Source: Sphingobium trunci (GTDB taxonomy: Bacteria > Pseudomonadota > Alphaproteobacteria > Sphingomonadales > Sphingomonadaceae). From it: DNA of 64,000 nt. The notes under the pieces were generated by a model. That model had not been told where the DNA came from. It saw only the letters and a program-made list of their open reading frames with translations, and did no database searches. Made by a program: the position numbers and the translations under genes. Of this stretch, positions 18,854-27,627 are shown one piece after another (position 1 is the stretch's first letter; the number at the start of each line of letters is the position of its first letter). Location: positions 1 through 64,000 of the forward strand of contig NZ_JAKUJY010000019.1 of NCBI RefSeq assembly GCF_022664535.1. Direction: 5' to 3'.

Positions 18854-19747
18854 TCACCCAGCTCTGCTCGTTCTAAGCGCCTCCTTGAACAACTCGAAGG
18901 CCGTCGTGCCCTGCCGATCGGGATAATAGAGATGGTAGCCGGCAAACGGCTCGCACCAAGGCTCCAGAAGGCGGGTGAGACGGCCTTCGGCAATGGGCGA
19001 AGCTACCAGATCCTCCAGGATGTAGAGCATGCCGCACCCTTCGACGGCGGCAGCCACCAGCAGATCGGCGTCGTTGAATATCGGCCCTCGCCCTGGCACG
19101 ACAGTCACGGCGTGGCCGTCGCGCTCGAACGACCACGGCGACAGGCCGCCATGCCCATCGCGATAAGCGATACAGCGATGCGCCGTAAGGTCGGCGGGTT
19201 CCATCGGCACCGGATGGTCGCGCAGATAGCTGGGAGTGGTCACCACCGCGACACGAAGCGGCGGCCCGATGGGCAGCGCGATCATGTCCTTCTCCAAATG
19301 CTCTCCGAGCCGGATACCCGCATCGTAGCGGCCCGCGACAACGTCGGTCATCCCGTTGTCCACGCGCACCTCCACCTTGATGCCGGGGTGGCTGCGCATG
19401 AACGACGGGAGCATCGGCCACAGCAACGTGTCCGCGGCGTGCTTGCCCGTCGTGATCCGGACGGTGCCGATCGCCGCCCCGCGTGCCTGGGACAGCGCCT
19501 CGATCTCGTCGTCTAGTTCCGCAAGCGCCGGCGACAGGGTCGCGAGCAGCCGCTCGCCGGCCGCGGTCGGGGCGACGCTGCGCGTCGTGCGGGTGAGCAG
19601 GCGAAAACCTAGCTGGTTCTCCAGCCGCTTCATGGTCTGGCTCAACGCCGACTGCGTCACCGCCAGTCGCCGCGCGGCGCGGGTGAAGCTGCCGTCGTGA
19701 GCGATGGCCGCGAAGATGGCGAGGTCGCCGAGCCGATCCGGACGCAT
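18854..19747 (-). CDS. LysR-family transcriptional regulator
   Basis: Regulator of 297 aa: N-terminal winged helix (FTRAARRLAVTQSALSQTMKRLE, about residues 21-43) and a periplasmic-binding-like effector domain (VRITTGKHAADTLLWPML onward). It is divergent from the SDR gene at 19847 across 99 bp, the classic LysR target arrangement, so it probably activates that SDR. Effector unknown. Confidence 0.9.
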   Translation of the reverse strand: MRPDRLGDLAIFAAIAHDGSFTRAARRLAVTQSALSQTMKRLENQLGFRLLTRTTRSVAPTAAGERLLATLSPALAELDDEIEALSQARGAAIGTVRITTGKHAADTLLWPMLPSFMRSHPGIKVEVRVDNGMTDVVAGRYDAGIRLGEHLEKDMIALPIGPPLRVAVVTTPSYLRDHPVPMEPADLTAHRCIAYRDGHGGLSPWSFERDGHAVTVVPGRGPIFNDADLLVAAAVEGCGMLYILEDLVASPIAEGRLTRLLEPWCEPFAGYHLYYPDRQGTTAFELFKEALRTSRAG

Positions 19748-19846
19748 TCGTGATCCCTGCTACTGGGGCATATTACTTATGAGGCGGTTATCTCTATCCA
19801 TTAGCATTATAACTTAGTCTGCGACAGCAGGAGTGAGGAATGAGCT

Positions 19847-20659
19847 ATGGCAAAGGTTTGGCTGGTGACGGGCGCGAGCCGGGGACTTGGGCGGGAGATC
19901 GCCCGCGCGGCGCTGAATGCGGGTGAAACAGTCGTGGCGACAGCGCGGTCCGTCGAAGAGGTGCGCAATGGCTTGGGAGCCGAACACGGTCTGCACGCCC
20001 TCGCGCTCGACATCACCGACGCCAAAGCCGCGAACTTGGTCGCCACCGAGACGGTCGAGCGGTTTGGCGCGATCGACGTGCTGGTCAACAATGCCGGCTA
20101 TGCCGAACTGGGCTTCTTCGAGACCTTCACCGATGCGGAGGTGCGGCGTCAGTTCGAGGTCAACCTGTTCGGCACGATGAACGTCGCCCGCGCGGTCGTC
20201 CCCCACATGCGGGCGCGTCGCTCAGGCCTCATCGTCACCATCTCGTCGGTCAGCGGGCTGGTCTCCAACGGCGGGGGATCGGTCTATTCGGCGTCGAAGT
20301 TTGCAATCGAGGGGTGGATGGAAGGCTTTGCGCAGGAGTTGGCACCGCTCGGCGTCCGCTCGCTGCTCGTCGAGCCGGGGATGCTTCGCACCGACTTCAT
20401 GGACCGGAAGTCGGCAAGCTTCGGCAGCATTGACATTCCAGACTATGCCGAGGCGATCGCGCAATATCGTGCGTTCGTGGACGAGGCGAACGGTAACCAG
20501 CCCAACGACCCGAGTTTGCTCGCTGCGCGAATCGTGGCGCGGGCGTCGCAAGACGGGTTGTCGTCGCGGCTGATATTTGGCGACGACGCGCTTGCGTGGG
20601 CGGGCGCGAAGGTCGACCAGTTGCGGCAGGAGATCGCCCGATCCGCCGACCGGGATTAA
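19847..20659 (+). CDS. Short-chain dehydrogenase/reductase
   Basis: Classical SDR of 270 aa with TGASRGLG (residues 8-15), NNAG (81-84) and YSASK (147-151), and the longer C-terminal region seen in oxidoreductases related to retinol dehydrogenases. The ribosome site is GAGG upstream of the ATG. It is divergent from, and probably controlled by, the LysR gene. Substrate cannot be predicted. Confidence 0.85.
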   Translation: MAKVWLVTGASRGLGREIARAALNAGETVVATARSVEEVRNGLGAEHGLHALALDITDAKAANLVATETVERFGAIDVLVNNAGYAELGFFETFTDAEVRRQFEVNLFGTMNVARAVVPHMRARRSGLIVTISSVSGLVSNGGGSVYSASKFAIEGWMEGFAQELAPLGVRSLLVEPGMLRTDFMDRKSASFGSIDIPDYAEAIAQYRAFVDEANGNQPNDPSLLAARIVARASQDGLSSRLIFGDDALAWAGAKVDQLRQEIARSADRD

Positions 20660-20699
20660 GACGGCGGAACAGGGCCGCGTGCGGCACAGGAGGTTATCG

Positions 20700-20855
20700 A
20701 TGCATGTGGCCGTGACACGGACATCTTCTGCCGTAGATTTAACGAGCTCTCAGCCTGATCAATGCGGATTCACCTCTTGTCGGCTCGGGATTAAGGCATG
20801 CGCGCTAAAATGGCGAACAACCGATTTAGGGGTTGGACGTTTATCGGCGGAGTAG
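20700..20855 (+). CDS. Possible small protein (51 aa)
   Basis: A short frame beginning MHVAVTRTSSAVDL has an unusually good ribosome site, AGGAGG six bases before its ATG, 40 bp after the SDR gene. The encoded sequence has no recognisable motif and codon use is not convincing. It may be a leftover gene start at the junction with the plasmid backbone. Confidence 0.25.
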   Translation: MHVAVTRTSSAVDLTSSQPDQCGFTSCRLGIKACALKWRTTDLGVGRLSAE

Positions 20856-20883
20856 GACGGGAGACGGCAGCACAATCATAGTG

Positions 20884-21280
20884 CTACAGCGGAGACGTAG
20901 TGCTCATCTTCATCGGGCGCGTCCCGCCATACCGCCGTGCGCCGCCTTTTGCCGACGCTTCCAACTCTTGAGCCGCCGCCGGCACTCCATCTCGCTGGTC
21001 GATCTCATCGGGGTCGGCTTCCCGCAGCTTGTCGCGGACCATATCGGCGGCGCAGGTGCGAGACGGGTTCGCGTCGCGTAACATGTCCTTCAGCTCGGCG
21101 ATGTCGAGCCAGACGGTGTCGGAGGGTCCGTCGCTGGCATAGAGATCTGGCATAGAGATAGAGCGCATCCCCATCCGACTCGTGATCGAACATGCCGGTC
21201 AGCAGCGCATGCTCGAGGCGGGTGATCGCGTGCGAGGGGATGTTCGGCCGAACGACGGTCGAGGAATGATAGTCAGCCAT
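20884..21280 (-). pseudogene. Small plasmid-backbone gene frameshifted by a 13-bp duplication
   Basis: Starts MADYHSSTVVRPNIPSHAIT at ATG 21280 with GGAGACC upstream. It reads well to DGDALYLYA, then the frame is lost. Removing one copy of the 13-bp repeat at 21134-21159 restores YLYASDGPSDTVWLDIAELKDML and an open frame to the stop at 20884 (384 bp, exactly 128 codons). I recognise the start as that of a small conserved protein seen near ParB on sphingomonad plasmids, function unknown. As it stands the product would be truncated. Confidence 0.7.
21134..21159. repeat. Perfect 13-bp tandem duplication inside a gene
   Basis: CTGGCATAGAGAT occurs twice back to back (21134-21146 and 21147-21159). 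Thirteen is not a multiple of three, so it shifts the reading frame of the surrounding minus-strand gene. Slipped-strand replication is the likely cause. Confidence 0.95.
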
Positions 21281-21357
21281 GATAGGTCTCCAGATGCGCG
21301 AAAGCCCAGCACGTGGCCGGGCTTTCGCGGGTTGGTTGGGAGGTGATGCGAGCCGCG

Positions 21358-21744
21358 TCAGGAGGGCGGATCGGAATCGTCGGTGCTGCGCCCCGCGAAC
21401 GGATCGACATCGCGGTGGATCGGCTGGGCGCGCCCCATCCAGCGTACGGGCCGGATACAATGCACCCAATCCGCGAAGCCCGGAATGAACCCTAAATCCT
21501 CGCGGACATGCTGTTCGCCTATGAGGCGGACAGGCACGACGCGCCCCGTCGAGATGGTGATCGTCGGCCCGAAGGTCCGCTCCAACTGGAATACGCCCTG
21601 GGCATGGTGACGCAGGGCATGGTGCCGGAAATCGGCGATGATCTCCTTCGATTCGTCGAATCACTGATGGAGTGCCAGATAGTCTTCCGGCGTCCCGCCC
21701 CACTTGCGAACCGAGGAGAGCGCATGATGATAGCAATGTCCCAT
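21358..21744 (-). pseudogene. DUF6915-like plasmid gene with in-frame nonsense codon
   Basis: The gene starts MGHCYHHALSSVRKWGG at 21744. Codon 28 is TGA (21663-21661) where the protein should read HQ-W-FDESKEII; TGG to TGA is a single change. The frame then continues through ALRHHAQGVFQLERTFG and VVPVRLIGEQHVREDLGF to a stop at 21358. From memory this is the DUF6915 family of small proteins encoded near ParB on sphingomonad plasmids; function unknown. It lies 10 bp after the DUF6878-like gene. Confidence 0.7.
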
Positions 21745-21754
21745 CGTCGCCTCC

Positions 21755-22179
21755 CTACAGTTCGTAGCTGTGGTTCTCGGACGTTTCGATCCGATAGTTG
21801 AAGTCGAGGGTGATGGCGCCCTTGGCGACATCGAATATGATCTCGCCATAGAAGAGCGTTTCGATGGCGTCGCGAGCGGTTCGGTCAGGCGCTCGATCGC
21901 GTCATCGCGAAAATGGGCGGGTGCGATCTCGACGGGGACGTTGGGTAGCGTGGCATCAGCGTCGCCGGGCTTGATCTCGATGCCGTCGATCTGGCCGCTG
22001 TCGCCATAGCCGTCGAACGTGAGAATAACGCTGGTGATGCCCGCGTCGGCCAGCGCCGCGAGAAGAACCGCCTTGTTGGCGGGATGCAGTTCGGCCGCAC
22101 GCAGTTCTTAAGCGTGATAGCGGGCCATGAAATCGTCCATGTCGATCGTCGGCACCGGGGTTGGGGTGTCATCGGTCAT
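21755..22179 (-). pseudogene. DUF6878-like plasmid gene with a nonsense codon and a frameshift
   Basis: The ATG at 22179 follows AGGAGATCC. The frame reads MTDDTPTPVPTIDMDDFMAR, then TAA at codon 24 (22110-22108), then continues ELRAAELHPANKAVLLAALA and VILTFDGYGDSGQIDGIEIK. Near 21868-21876 the frame shifts; adding one base restores DAIETLFYGEIIFDVAKGAI and a stop at 21755. Total length is one base short of 142 codons, which agrees with a one-base deletion. The sequence fits what I recall of the DUF6878 family. It is the first gene after ParB. Confidence 0.7.
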
Positions 22180-22281
22180 TGCGGATCTCCTGAAAATGAT
22201 GAAGCTCGACGCGGGTGCGCCGGGGTTTCGCTGGTCGTTGGTGATGGGAACGGGGCGACCGCAGCCGCCCCGCCCAGAGGG

Positions 22282-24426
22282 TCAGGCTGCCGCGGCGATA
22301 TCGTCGCCCTCGTCGCCGGCCGGTTCCGGCTCATGCTCGAGGAACGCGGGCAGAACCGCCGGCTCGGCATCCACTGCCGCATCGGTCGCGGACGCGCCCT
22401 GCAGTTCGGGCGTCCGCATCGGCTCGGGCAACCAGCCGGCATCCTCCAGCAGCCGCTCGGCCTCGTTCGCCATGTCGCCCTTTTTCAGATGGTCGATCAT
22501 TTCGGCGAACTTCGAGCCCTTCGCTTGCGCCACATCGGCAAGGATGCGCGGCTTGGTCACGCTGCGGAAATACCCCTCGACCGTGGGACGCCAGCCCGCG
22601 CCAACCACATCGAGCCCCACCGCCCGCGCGAGGACATGGCTATGGGTGATGCGGCGCTCGACGCTGTGCTTCGAGATGCGGCCATTGTCGTACTTTGGCA
22701 CCACCTCCAGCTGCGCGTTCAACGCCTGCGAGGCACAATGCGCGAACAAGGCCGCCTGTTCGGCGCCGTCGAACGCCAGCAGCGCGTCCCACAGTTCCTT
22801 GTCGTCATCGGGCAGACGGTCGGCCCAGCGCTTGTGGCGCTCGTCGATCGCCTTGGCCGGTGCGCTGCTGCGCAGGCCAGAAGGCGCGAACCCGAACGAC
22901 GCCTTGCTGAGCGACACCTGCAGGCAGGATTCGCGGCTGTAGCTGTAGAAGGTGTCGAGCACGAAGGCGTGCAGGACCGCCGCGAAGGCCGTCGACGGCT
23001 CCTGCGCGAACGCATCCTGCAGGGCGAGCGTGCGCCAGGCAGTGAGTTCGGCGACAAGACGGTCGGGCAAGGGTTTAAGGATCTCGCCATCCTCATCATC
23101 GTCGCTCGGCGCGGCGTCGATGGGGACCACGTTGGATCCGGAAACGCGGGCATCACCGGCATCATCTTCGCCATCGATATCGGCACCAGGCGTCCCCGCG
23201 ACCACATCCGCCTCGCCGGGTTCGATTTCGGCGGCGGGCTCATCCTCGGGGCGGACATAGCCGCGCTCGATGCAGAGCGATCCGTCGGTCTCGATCGACA
23301 CGAACGCGCCAGCGCGCGCCATCTCCGCTTGGTCGAAGACCTTCGGCCGATCGACCAATGCGCCGATCTCGGTCTCGATCGTGTCGAGGCGCTCATGCAC
23401 CTCGTCGGGGACATGGGGTTCGTCGGACCATTGCTCCTCGATCCGTTCGGATTCGGCCTCCAGTTCGGCGAGCCGCGCATCTTCGTCCGCCGTGCGCGGC
23501 ACCGGCACGCCGTCGATCTCGCGCAAGCCGCTGGTCACATTCCAGGGCAGATCGACAGCGGTCGCAACCCATTTCCAGCCCTCGGCGCCGATGATCTCGC
23601 CCTCGGCCTGGAGCTTCTCGGTCACCAGCCGGTCGAGCAATGCCGGATCGGTGAGCCAGCCGCCGTCGTCGGGTTGGAACAGGTCCCGCATCGCTTCCTG
23701 CCCACCGGCCGCCAGATAGGCATCGATGCCGACGAACCGCACGCGCTTGTCGGAGACCCTGACGGTCCCTTCGGTCAGCTTTTCGCGGATGAACTGCGCC
23801 GACTTGTTGTAGCTGTGGGCAAGCAGTTCCCAGACCTGCTCCTGATGCGCATGATCGTCCGACACCGAGAAGGCGATGAGCTGTTCGAGCGTCATGCCGT
23901 CCTCGGCATAGACCTCGTGCAGCTTCGGGGACACCTTGGCGAGGCGCAGGCGCTGGTTCACCACCGCGGGGGTCACGAGGAAATGCGCGGCGATCGATTC
24001 GATGCCCTCGCCCTTGTCGACCATCGCCTGCATGGCGCGGAACTGGTCGAGAGGGTGGAGCTGCTCGCGGAAGGTGTTTTCCGCGAAGCTGTCCTCTTCG
24101 GCCGAGACGGTGTCGTTGGCCGCCTTGACGACACAGGGGATGGGCGCGTTCTTCGCCAAGCGCTTCTGCTTGACCAGAAGTTCGAGGGCGCGGAACCGCC
24201 GGCCACCGGCCGGCACCTCGAAATCACCCGTCTCCTGCCCTTCCGGATCGAGGATGGGCCGGACGTTGAGGCTCTGGAGCAGGGTGCGGCGGACGATGTC
24301 CTCCGCCAGCTCGCCGATCGAGACACCGGCCTTCACCCGGCGGACATTGGACTGGGACAGACGCAGCCGGTCGAACGGAATGTCGCGCGATCCGGCGAGG
24401 ACGATCTTTTGAGGCGCTTTGGCCAT
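22282..24426 (-). CDS. ParB/RepB-like plasmid partition protein
   Basis: Long ParB-family protein (714 aa). The ParB N-terminal nuclease-like domain shows PAGGRRFRALELL and AENTFREQLHPLDQF (about residues 70-125). A helix-turn-helix follows (IESIAAHFLVTPAVVNQRLRL, about residues 144-164). The C-terminal two thirds are particular to the plasmid version, with an acidic linker around residues 410-450. It binds centromere-like sites for plasmid segregation or regulates plasmid genes; no ParA gene is in view, so a purely regulatory role is possible. GGAGAAG precedes the ATG. It is the only intact gene of the small backbone cluster. Confidence 0.9.
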   Translation of the reverse strand: MAKAPQKIVLAGSRDIPFDRLRLSQSNVRRVKAGVSIGELAEDIVRRTLLQSLNVRPILDPEGQETGDFEVPAGGRRFRALELLVKQKRLAKNAPIPCVVKAANDTVSAEEDSFAENTFREQLHPLDQFRAMQAMVDKGEGIESIAAHFLVTPAVVNQRLRLAKVSPKLHEVYAEDGMTLEQLIAFSVSDDHAHQEQVWELLAHSYNKSAQFIREKLTEGTVRVSDKRVRFVGIDAYLAAGGQEAMRDLFQPDDGGWLTDPALLDRLVTEKLQAEGEIIGAEGWKWVATAVDLPWNVTSGLREIDGVPVPRTADEDARLAELEAESERIEEQWSDEPHVPDEVHERLDTIETEIGALVDRPKVFDQAEMARAGAFVSIETDGSLCIERGYVRPEDEPAAEIEPGEADVVAGTPGADIDGEDDAGDARVSGSNVVPIDAAPSDDDEDGEILKPLPDRLVAELTAWRTLALQDAFAQEPSTAFAAVLHAFVLDTFYSYSRESCLQVSLSKASFGFAPSGLRSSAPAKAIDERHKRWADRLPDDDKELWDALLAFDGAEQAALFAHCASQALNAQLEVVPKYDNGRISKHSVERRITHSHVLARAVGLDVVGAGWRPTVEGYFRSVTKPRILADVAQAKGSKFAEMIDHLKKGDMANEAERLLEDAGWLPEPMRTPELQGASATDAAVDAEPAVLPAFLEHEPEPAGDEGDDIAAAA

Positions 24427-24725
24427 GGGTCTTCTCCATGACGGGCCGCCGCGAGACTCTCTCCCGGCTCCCAGCCCGTCACGAAGCCACCGGCTTCCCT
24501 CTTCCTCTCAAGGGATGGCCGGCGGCCGCCCAGCCTGCGCGGGGCGAGGCGCCACCGTTCGCCGCAACCATCTTGCCATGAAGTTCCTGATTTGTTCTCA
24601 TGTCGCGATGGAACGAATCGAACGAGATCAACTCTCCGCCATTCTGCTGGCAGCGCCAGGATGGGCGCGGGTCGGCCTGACGATGCCAGACGAACGGATG
24701 CGCGAGCGCGCCGCTGACCAGCGGG
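24427..24725. other. ParB leader region, no gene seen
   Basis: About 300 bp upstream of ParB with no convincing frame. The part next to ParB (24427-24550) resembles in composition and placement the leader of the helicase gene (3947-4080), both with alternating pyrimidine runs and GAGAG stretches. The left end of the IS3 element is missing from the right part. Confidence 0.35.
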
Positions 24726-24938
24726 TTGCCGCGCGAACGGGTTGCGTCGGATTTGGGGATCGGCAAATCGACCCTGAACAAATGGGTTTCGCATTATCGT
24801 CCGTCAGATCTGGTGTCCGCGCCGCAGGCAGACCTGGCCCGAGAGAATGAACGGCTCCGCCTGGAGAACCGTATCCTCAGGGAGGAGAGGGAAGTCCTAA
24901 AAAAGGCCACTCAGTTCTTCGCGAGCCAAAGGCCGTGA
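24726..24938 (+). pseudogene. IS3-family OrfA, 5'-truncated
   Basis: Encodes PRERVASDLGIGKSTLNKWV, the helix-turn-helix of an IS3-family OrfA, and a leucine-zipper region (LARENERLRLENRILREERE) ending KKATQFFASQRP. A stop lies in the same frame not far upstream and the usual N-terminal start is absent, so about 25-30 residues are lost. It overlaps OrfB by four bases, as in active IS3 elements that use programmed frameshifting. Confidence 0.8.
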
Positions 24939-25803
24939 GGTTCGCCTTTGTGCATAGCTGGCGGCATCGTTGGCCGGTGGAACTGATGTGCCGTGTCCTG
25001 CAGGTCAGCGAGCGCGGCTATCGGTCCTGGCGCTCGCGGCCGATCAGTCGCCGGGAGCGGACAGACATGAGGGTGCTGGCCCATATCCGGGAGCAATATA
25101 GCCTGAGCCTTGGCAGTTACGGTCGCCCCAGGATGACGATGGAGCTCAAGGAAGCAGGGCTCGACGTTGGCGAGCGCCGGGTTGGCCGCCTCATGCGGAT
25201 CAACGGGATCAAGCCAGTCCGTACACGCAAGCACAAGGTCACGACGGACAGCCATCACCGCCTTGGTGTCGTGGCGAATTGGTTGGACGGCGACTTTGCC
25301 GCCGATGCACCCAATCAGAAATGGGCGGGCGACATCACCTATATTTGGACGTCGGAGGGCTGGCTCTACCTTGCCGTCATCCTCGATCTGCATAGTCGGC
25401 GTGTCGTGGGCTGGGCAGTCAGCGACAGGATGAAGAAGGACCTGGCGATCCGGGGGCGGTGCGCCTGCGCCAGCCACCCCAAAGGCTGCCTTTTCCATTC
25501 CGATCGCGGCAGCCAATATTGCTCCTATGATTATCAAAAGAAGCTGCAGGCCTATGGCCTGCGTCCATCGATGAGCGGCAAGGGTAATTGCTACGATAAC
25601 TCCGCCGTCGAAACCTTGTTGGCTTCGCCGCCCTTCGGGTCAAATCCCTGAAGGCCGAAATGATCTGGCGGCAGAGCTGGACAACCCGGCGACAGGCTGA
25701 AGCTGCCATCTTCCAGTACATCAACGGCTTCTACAATACTCGCCGCCGCCATTCATATCTGGGTGGCATCAGCCCGCTCGCATTCGAAGCCAAGGTGGCA
25801 TAA
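24935..25803 (+). pseudogene. IS3-family OrfB transposase, frameshifted
   Basis: DDE transposase. The three catalytic acidic residues are still visible: D in WAGDITYIW, D in FHSDRGSQY and E in NSAVETL. After VETL an insertion near 25620-25650 shifts the frame; the true C-terminus (RRQAEAAIFQYINGFYNTRR, ending AFEAKVA) continues in another frame to 25803. A second disturbance near 25455-25480 replaces the normal RLRQPPKG stretch. The transposase is therefore inactive. Confidence 0.85.
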
Positions 25804-25839
25804 GAGATAGGTGACCGGCGCAAAACCGTTACAAGTCCA

Positions 25840-26036
25840 GACTCCTTGCGGAGATAAAGACAATCCCATCTGGCGCGAGCCGAAGGCGTGTTGCCTACAA
25901 CGAGATCGGAATGATCGGTGAGAAGTGTCCGCTGCGCGAACGCTAAGCGGGCTTCCTCCTGAATGGCCGCAAACTCGGCGGCTCCATCGAGTTGCGGCAG
26001 GCTGCCCGGATCAAAATATGGTCCCTTAGCCCTCAT
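25840..26036 (-). pseudogene. Truncated gene start of unknown function next to the IS
   Basis: A minus-strand frame starts MRAKGPYFDPGSLPQLDGAA and reads EFAAIQEEARLAFAQRTLL and SDLVVGNTPSARARWDCLYL before running into the IS3 right end at 25839. It may be the first 65 residues of a gene cut by the insertion. The family was not recognised, and the first codons overlap the IS66 fragment. Confidence 0.3.
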
Positions 26037-26165
26037 CGTAAGAACGCGATCTTCGCAGGGTCAGACGAGGGCGGGGACAACTGGGCGGTGATCGCCACGC
26101 TGATCGAGAACTGCAAAATCTCGGGCATCCACACGCATACTTGGCTCACCGAGACCCTCGAGCGG
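26031..26165 (+). mobile_element. IS66-family transposase C-terminal fragment
   Basis: The plus strand encodes RKNAIFAGSDEGGDNWAVIA, then TLIENCKISGIHTHTWLTET, the conserved C-terminal block of IS66 transposases. About 45 residues remain, with no start and no inverted repeats seen. This second decayed element marks the boundary of the catabolic island. Confidence 0.75.
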
Positions 26166-26213
26166 CAAGGCTTCCTCAGGTCCATTTTACGGGTCGAGTC
26201 CGAACTACATAAG

Positions 26214-27626
26214 CTAAGGGCGCGTCCAAACGAGCTTGGCGTTGCAGAATTCGCGAAGCCCGAAATGCGATAGTTCACGGCCGAAGCCGCTGGCCTTGAT
26301 GCCGCCGATCGGCACGCGCGGGTCTGACGCGGCGACTCCGTTGATGAAAACGCCGCCTGTATCGAGCCGCTGCGCGATGGAGTAGGCTTTCGCGGGGGTC
26401 GAACTCCACACCGCGCCTGCAAGGCCGAAGTCGCTGTCATTGGCGATGCGGATGGCGTCATCGGCATCTTCAGCGACGATGATGGGGGCGACCGGGCCGA
26501 ATGTTTCTTCGCGAAACACCGGCATGTCGGGCGTTATATCGGTCAGCACCGTGGCCGGATAAAAATAGCCCGGCCCCTCGGGAATGTCTCCACCCAGCAG
26601 CAGGGTTGCGCCACGCCGGAGGCTTTCGGACAGCTGCGCGTGGATTTCCTGCCGCGCACGGTCGCGCGCCATCGGCCCAAGCTGGGTGTGCGGATCGGCG
26701 GGATCGCCCTGCGCGAGCTTGCGGACAGCGGCCACGAACCGCTCGGCAAAGGCGGCCGAGACGGGGCGTTCCACGATCAGCCGCTTGGCGGCGATGCAGA
26801 CCTGACCGCAATTCTGGAAGCGGGCGGTGACGGCCGCCTCGACGGCCCGGTCGAGATCGGCATCGGCCAGAATGATGAATGGATCTGTGCCGCCCAATTC
26901 GAGGAGCGACTTTTTCAGGTGTCGGCCCGCGTCGGCGGCAATGGCTGCCCCGGCGGACGCGCCCGCCGTCACCGTGACCGCCGCGATCCGGCTGTCCGCG
27001 ATCAGCCGGGACAGGTCATGCCGCCGGACATTGAGCACGCCAAATAGGCCGGCCGGAAAGGCCGCCGCATCGAACATATCGGCGAGCGCGCGCGCCGATC
27101 CCTGCACATTGTCTGCGTGCTTGAGGACAAAGCCGTTGCCGGCCGCCATGATCGGAACCGCCGCTCGCAGCACCTGCCAGAAGGGGAAATTCCAGGGCAT
27201 CACGCCTAAAATCGTGCCGAGCGGCTGATAGATGACACGGGCGGTGCCGTTGCCACCGACATCCGGCTCCTCGTCGCGCAGCAGCGTGGCGCTATTCGCC
27301 GCATACCAGTCGCACATGAACGCGCATTTCTCGATCTCCGCCCGTGCGGCGGTGATCGGCTTCCCCATTTCGGCCGTGATAAGGTTTGCCAATTGGTCGA
27401 GACGATCTCTGAGCACCGCGCCCAGCCGGGCGAAGGACCTCTCGCGGTCCTGCACGTCGATGTCGCGCCAGATTCGCTGAGCCGTGCTAGCTGCATCCAG
27501 GATCGCGTCCTGCGCGTCGATATCATGGCATGGGTAGCGCCCCACTTCCTCGCCGGTGGCCGGATTGACCGAGACCGAGAAGGGCGCGTTGGCGAGGATC
27601 GGTGCCGTGAGGTCTGTCTGGAGCAT
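26214..27626 (-). CDS. Aldehyde dehydrogenase, succinate-semialdehyde dehydrogenase-like
   Basis: NAD(P)-dependent aldehyde dehydrogenase of 470 aa. The catalytic Cys lies in NCGQVCIAAKRL, the general-base Glu in LLELGGTDPF, and the cofactor segment is MPWNFPFWQ. Length and the VINGVAASDPRVPIGGIKASGFG ending (read in parts) match succinate-semialdehyde dehydrogenases. The aldolase gene upstream ends one base before this ATG (TGAGATG). HpaI-type aldolases release succinate semialdehyde from homoprotocatechuate-type intermediates, so this enzyme probably oxidises that product or a homologue. Confidence 0.85.
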   Translation of the reverse strand: MLQTDLTAPILANAPFSVSVNPATGEEVGRYPCHDIDAQDAILDAASTAQRIWRDIDVQDRERSFARLGAVLRDRLDQLANLITAEMGKPITAARAEIEKCAFMCDWYAANSATLLRDEEPDVGGNGTARVIYQPLGTILGVMPWNFPFWQVLRAAVPIMAAGNGFVLKHADNVQGSARALADMFDAAAFPAGLFGVLNVRRHDLSRLIADSRIAAVTVTAGASAGAAIAADAGRHLKKSLLELGGTDPFIILADADLDRAVEAAVTARFQNCGQVCIAAKRLIVERPVSAAFAERFVAAVRKLAQGDPADPHTQLGPMARDRARQEIHAQLSESLRRGATLLLGGDIPEGPGYFYPATVLTDITPDMPVFREETFGPVAPIIVAEDADDAIRIANDSDFGLAGAVWSSTPAKAYSIAQRLDTGGVFINGVAASDPRVPIGGIKASGFGRELSHFGLREFCNAKLVWTRP

Positions 27627-27627
27627 C

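Larger units (their letters stand above)
24726..25839 (+). mobile_element. Remnant of an IS3-family insertion sequence
   Basis: Contains truncated OrfA and broken OrfB. The right end is probably the segment finishing CCGTTACAAGTCCA at 25839; no matching left inverted repeat was found, so the left end is lost. It separates the plasmid backbone from the catabolic island. Confidence 0.7.

Noticed and set aside
22084-24441. A 785-codon open frame on the plus strand
   Set aside because: It is the antisense shadow of ParB; composition is unnatural and the ParB motifs on the other strand are unambiguous.
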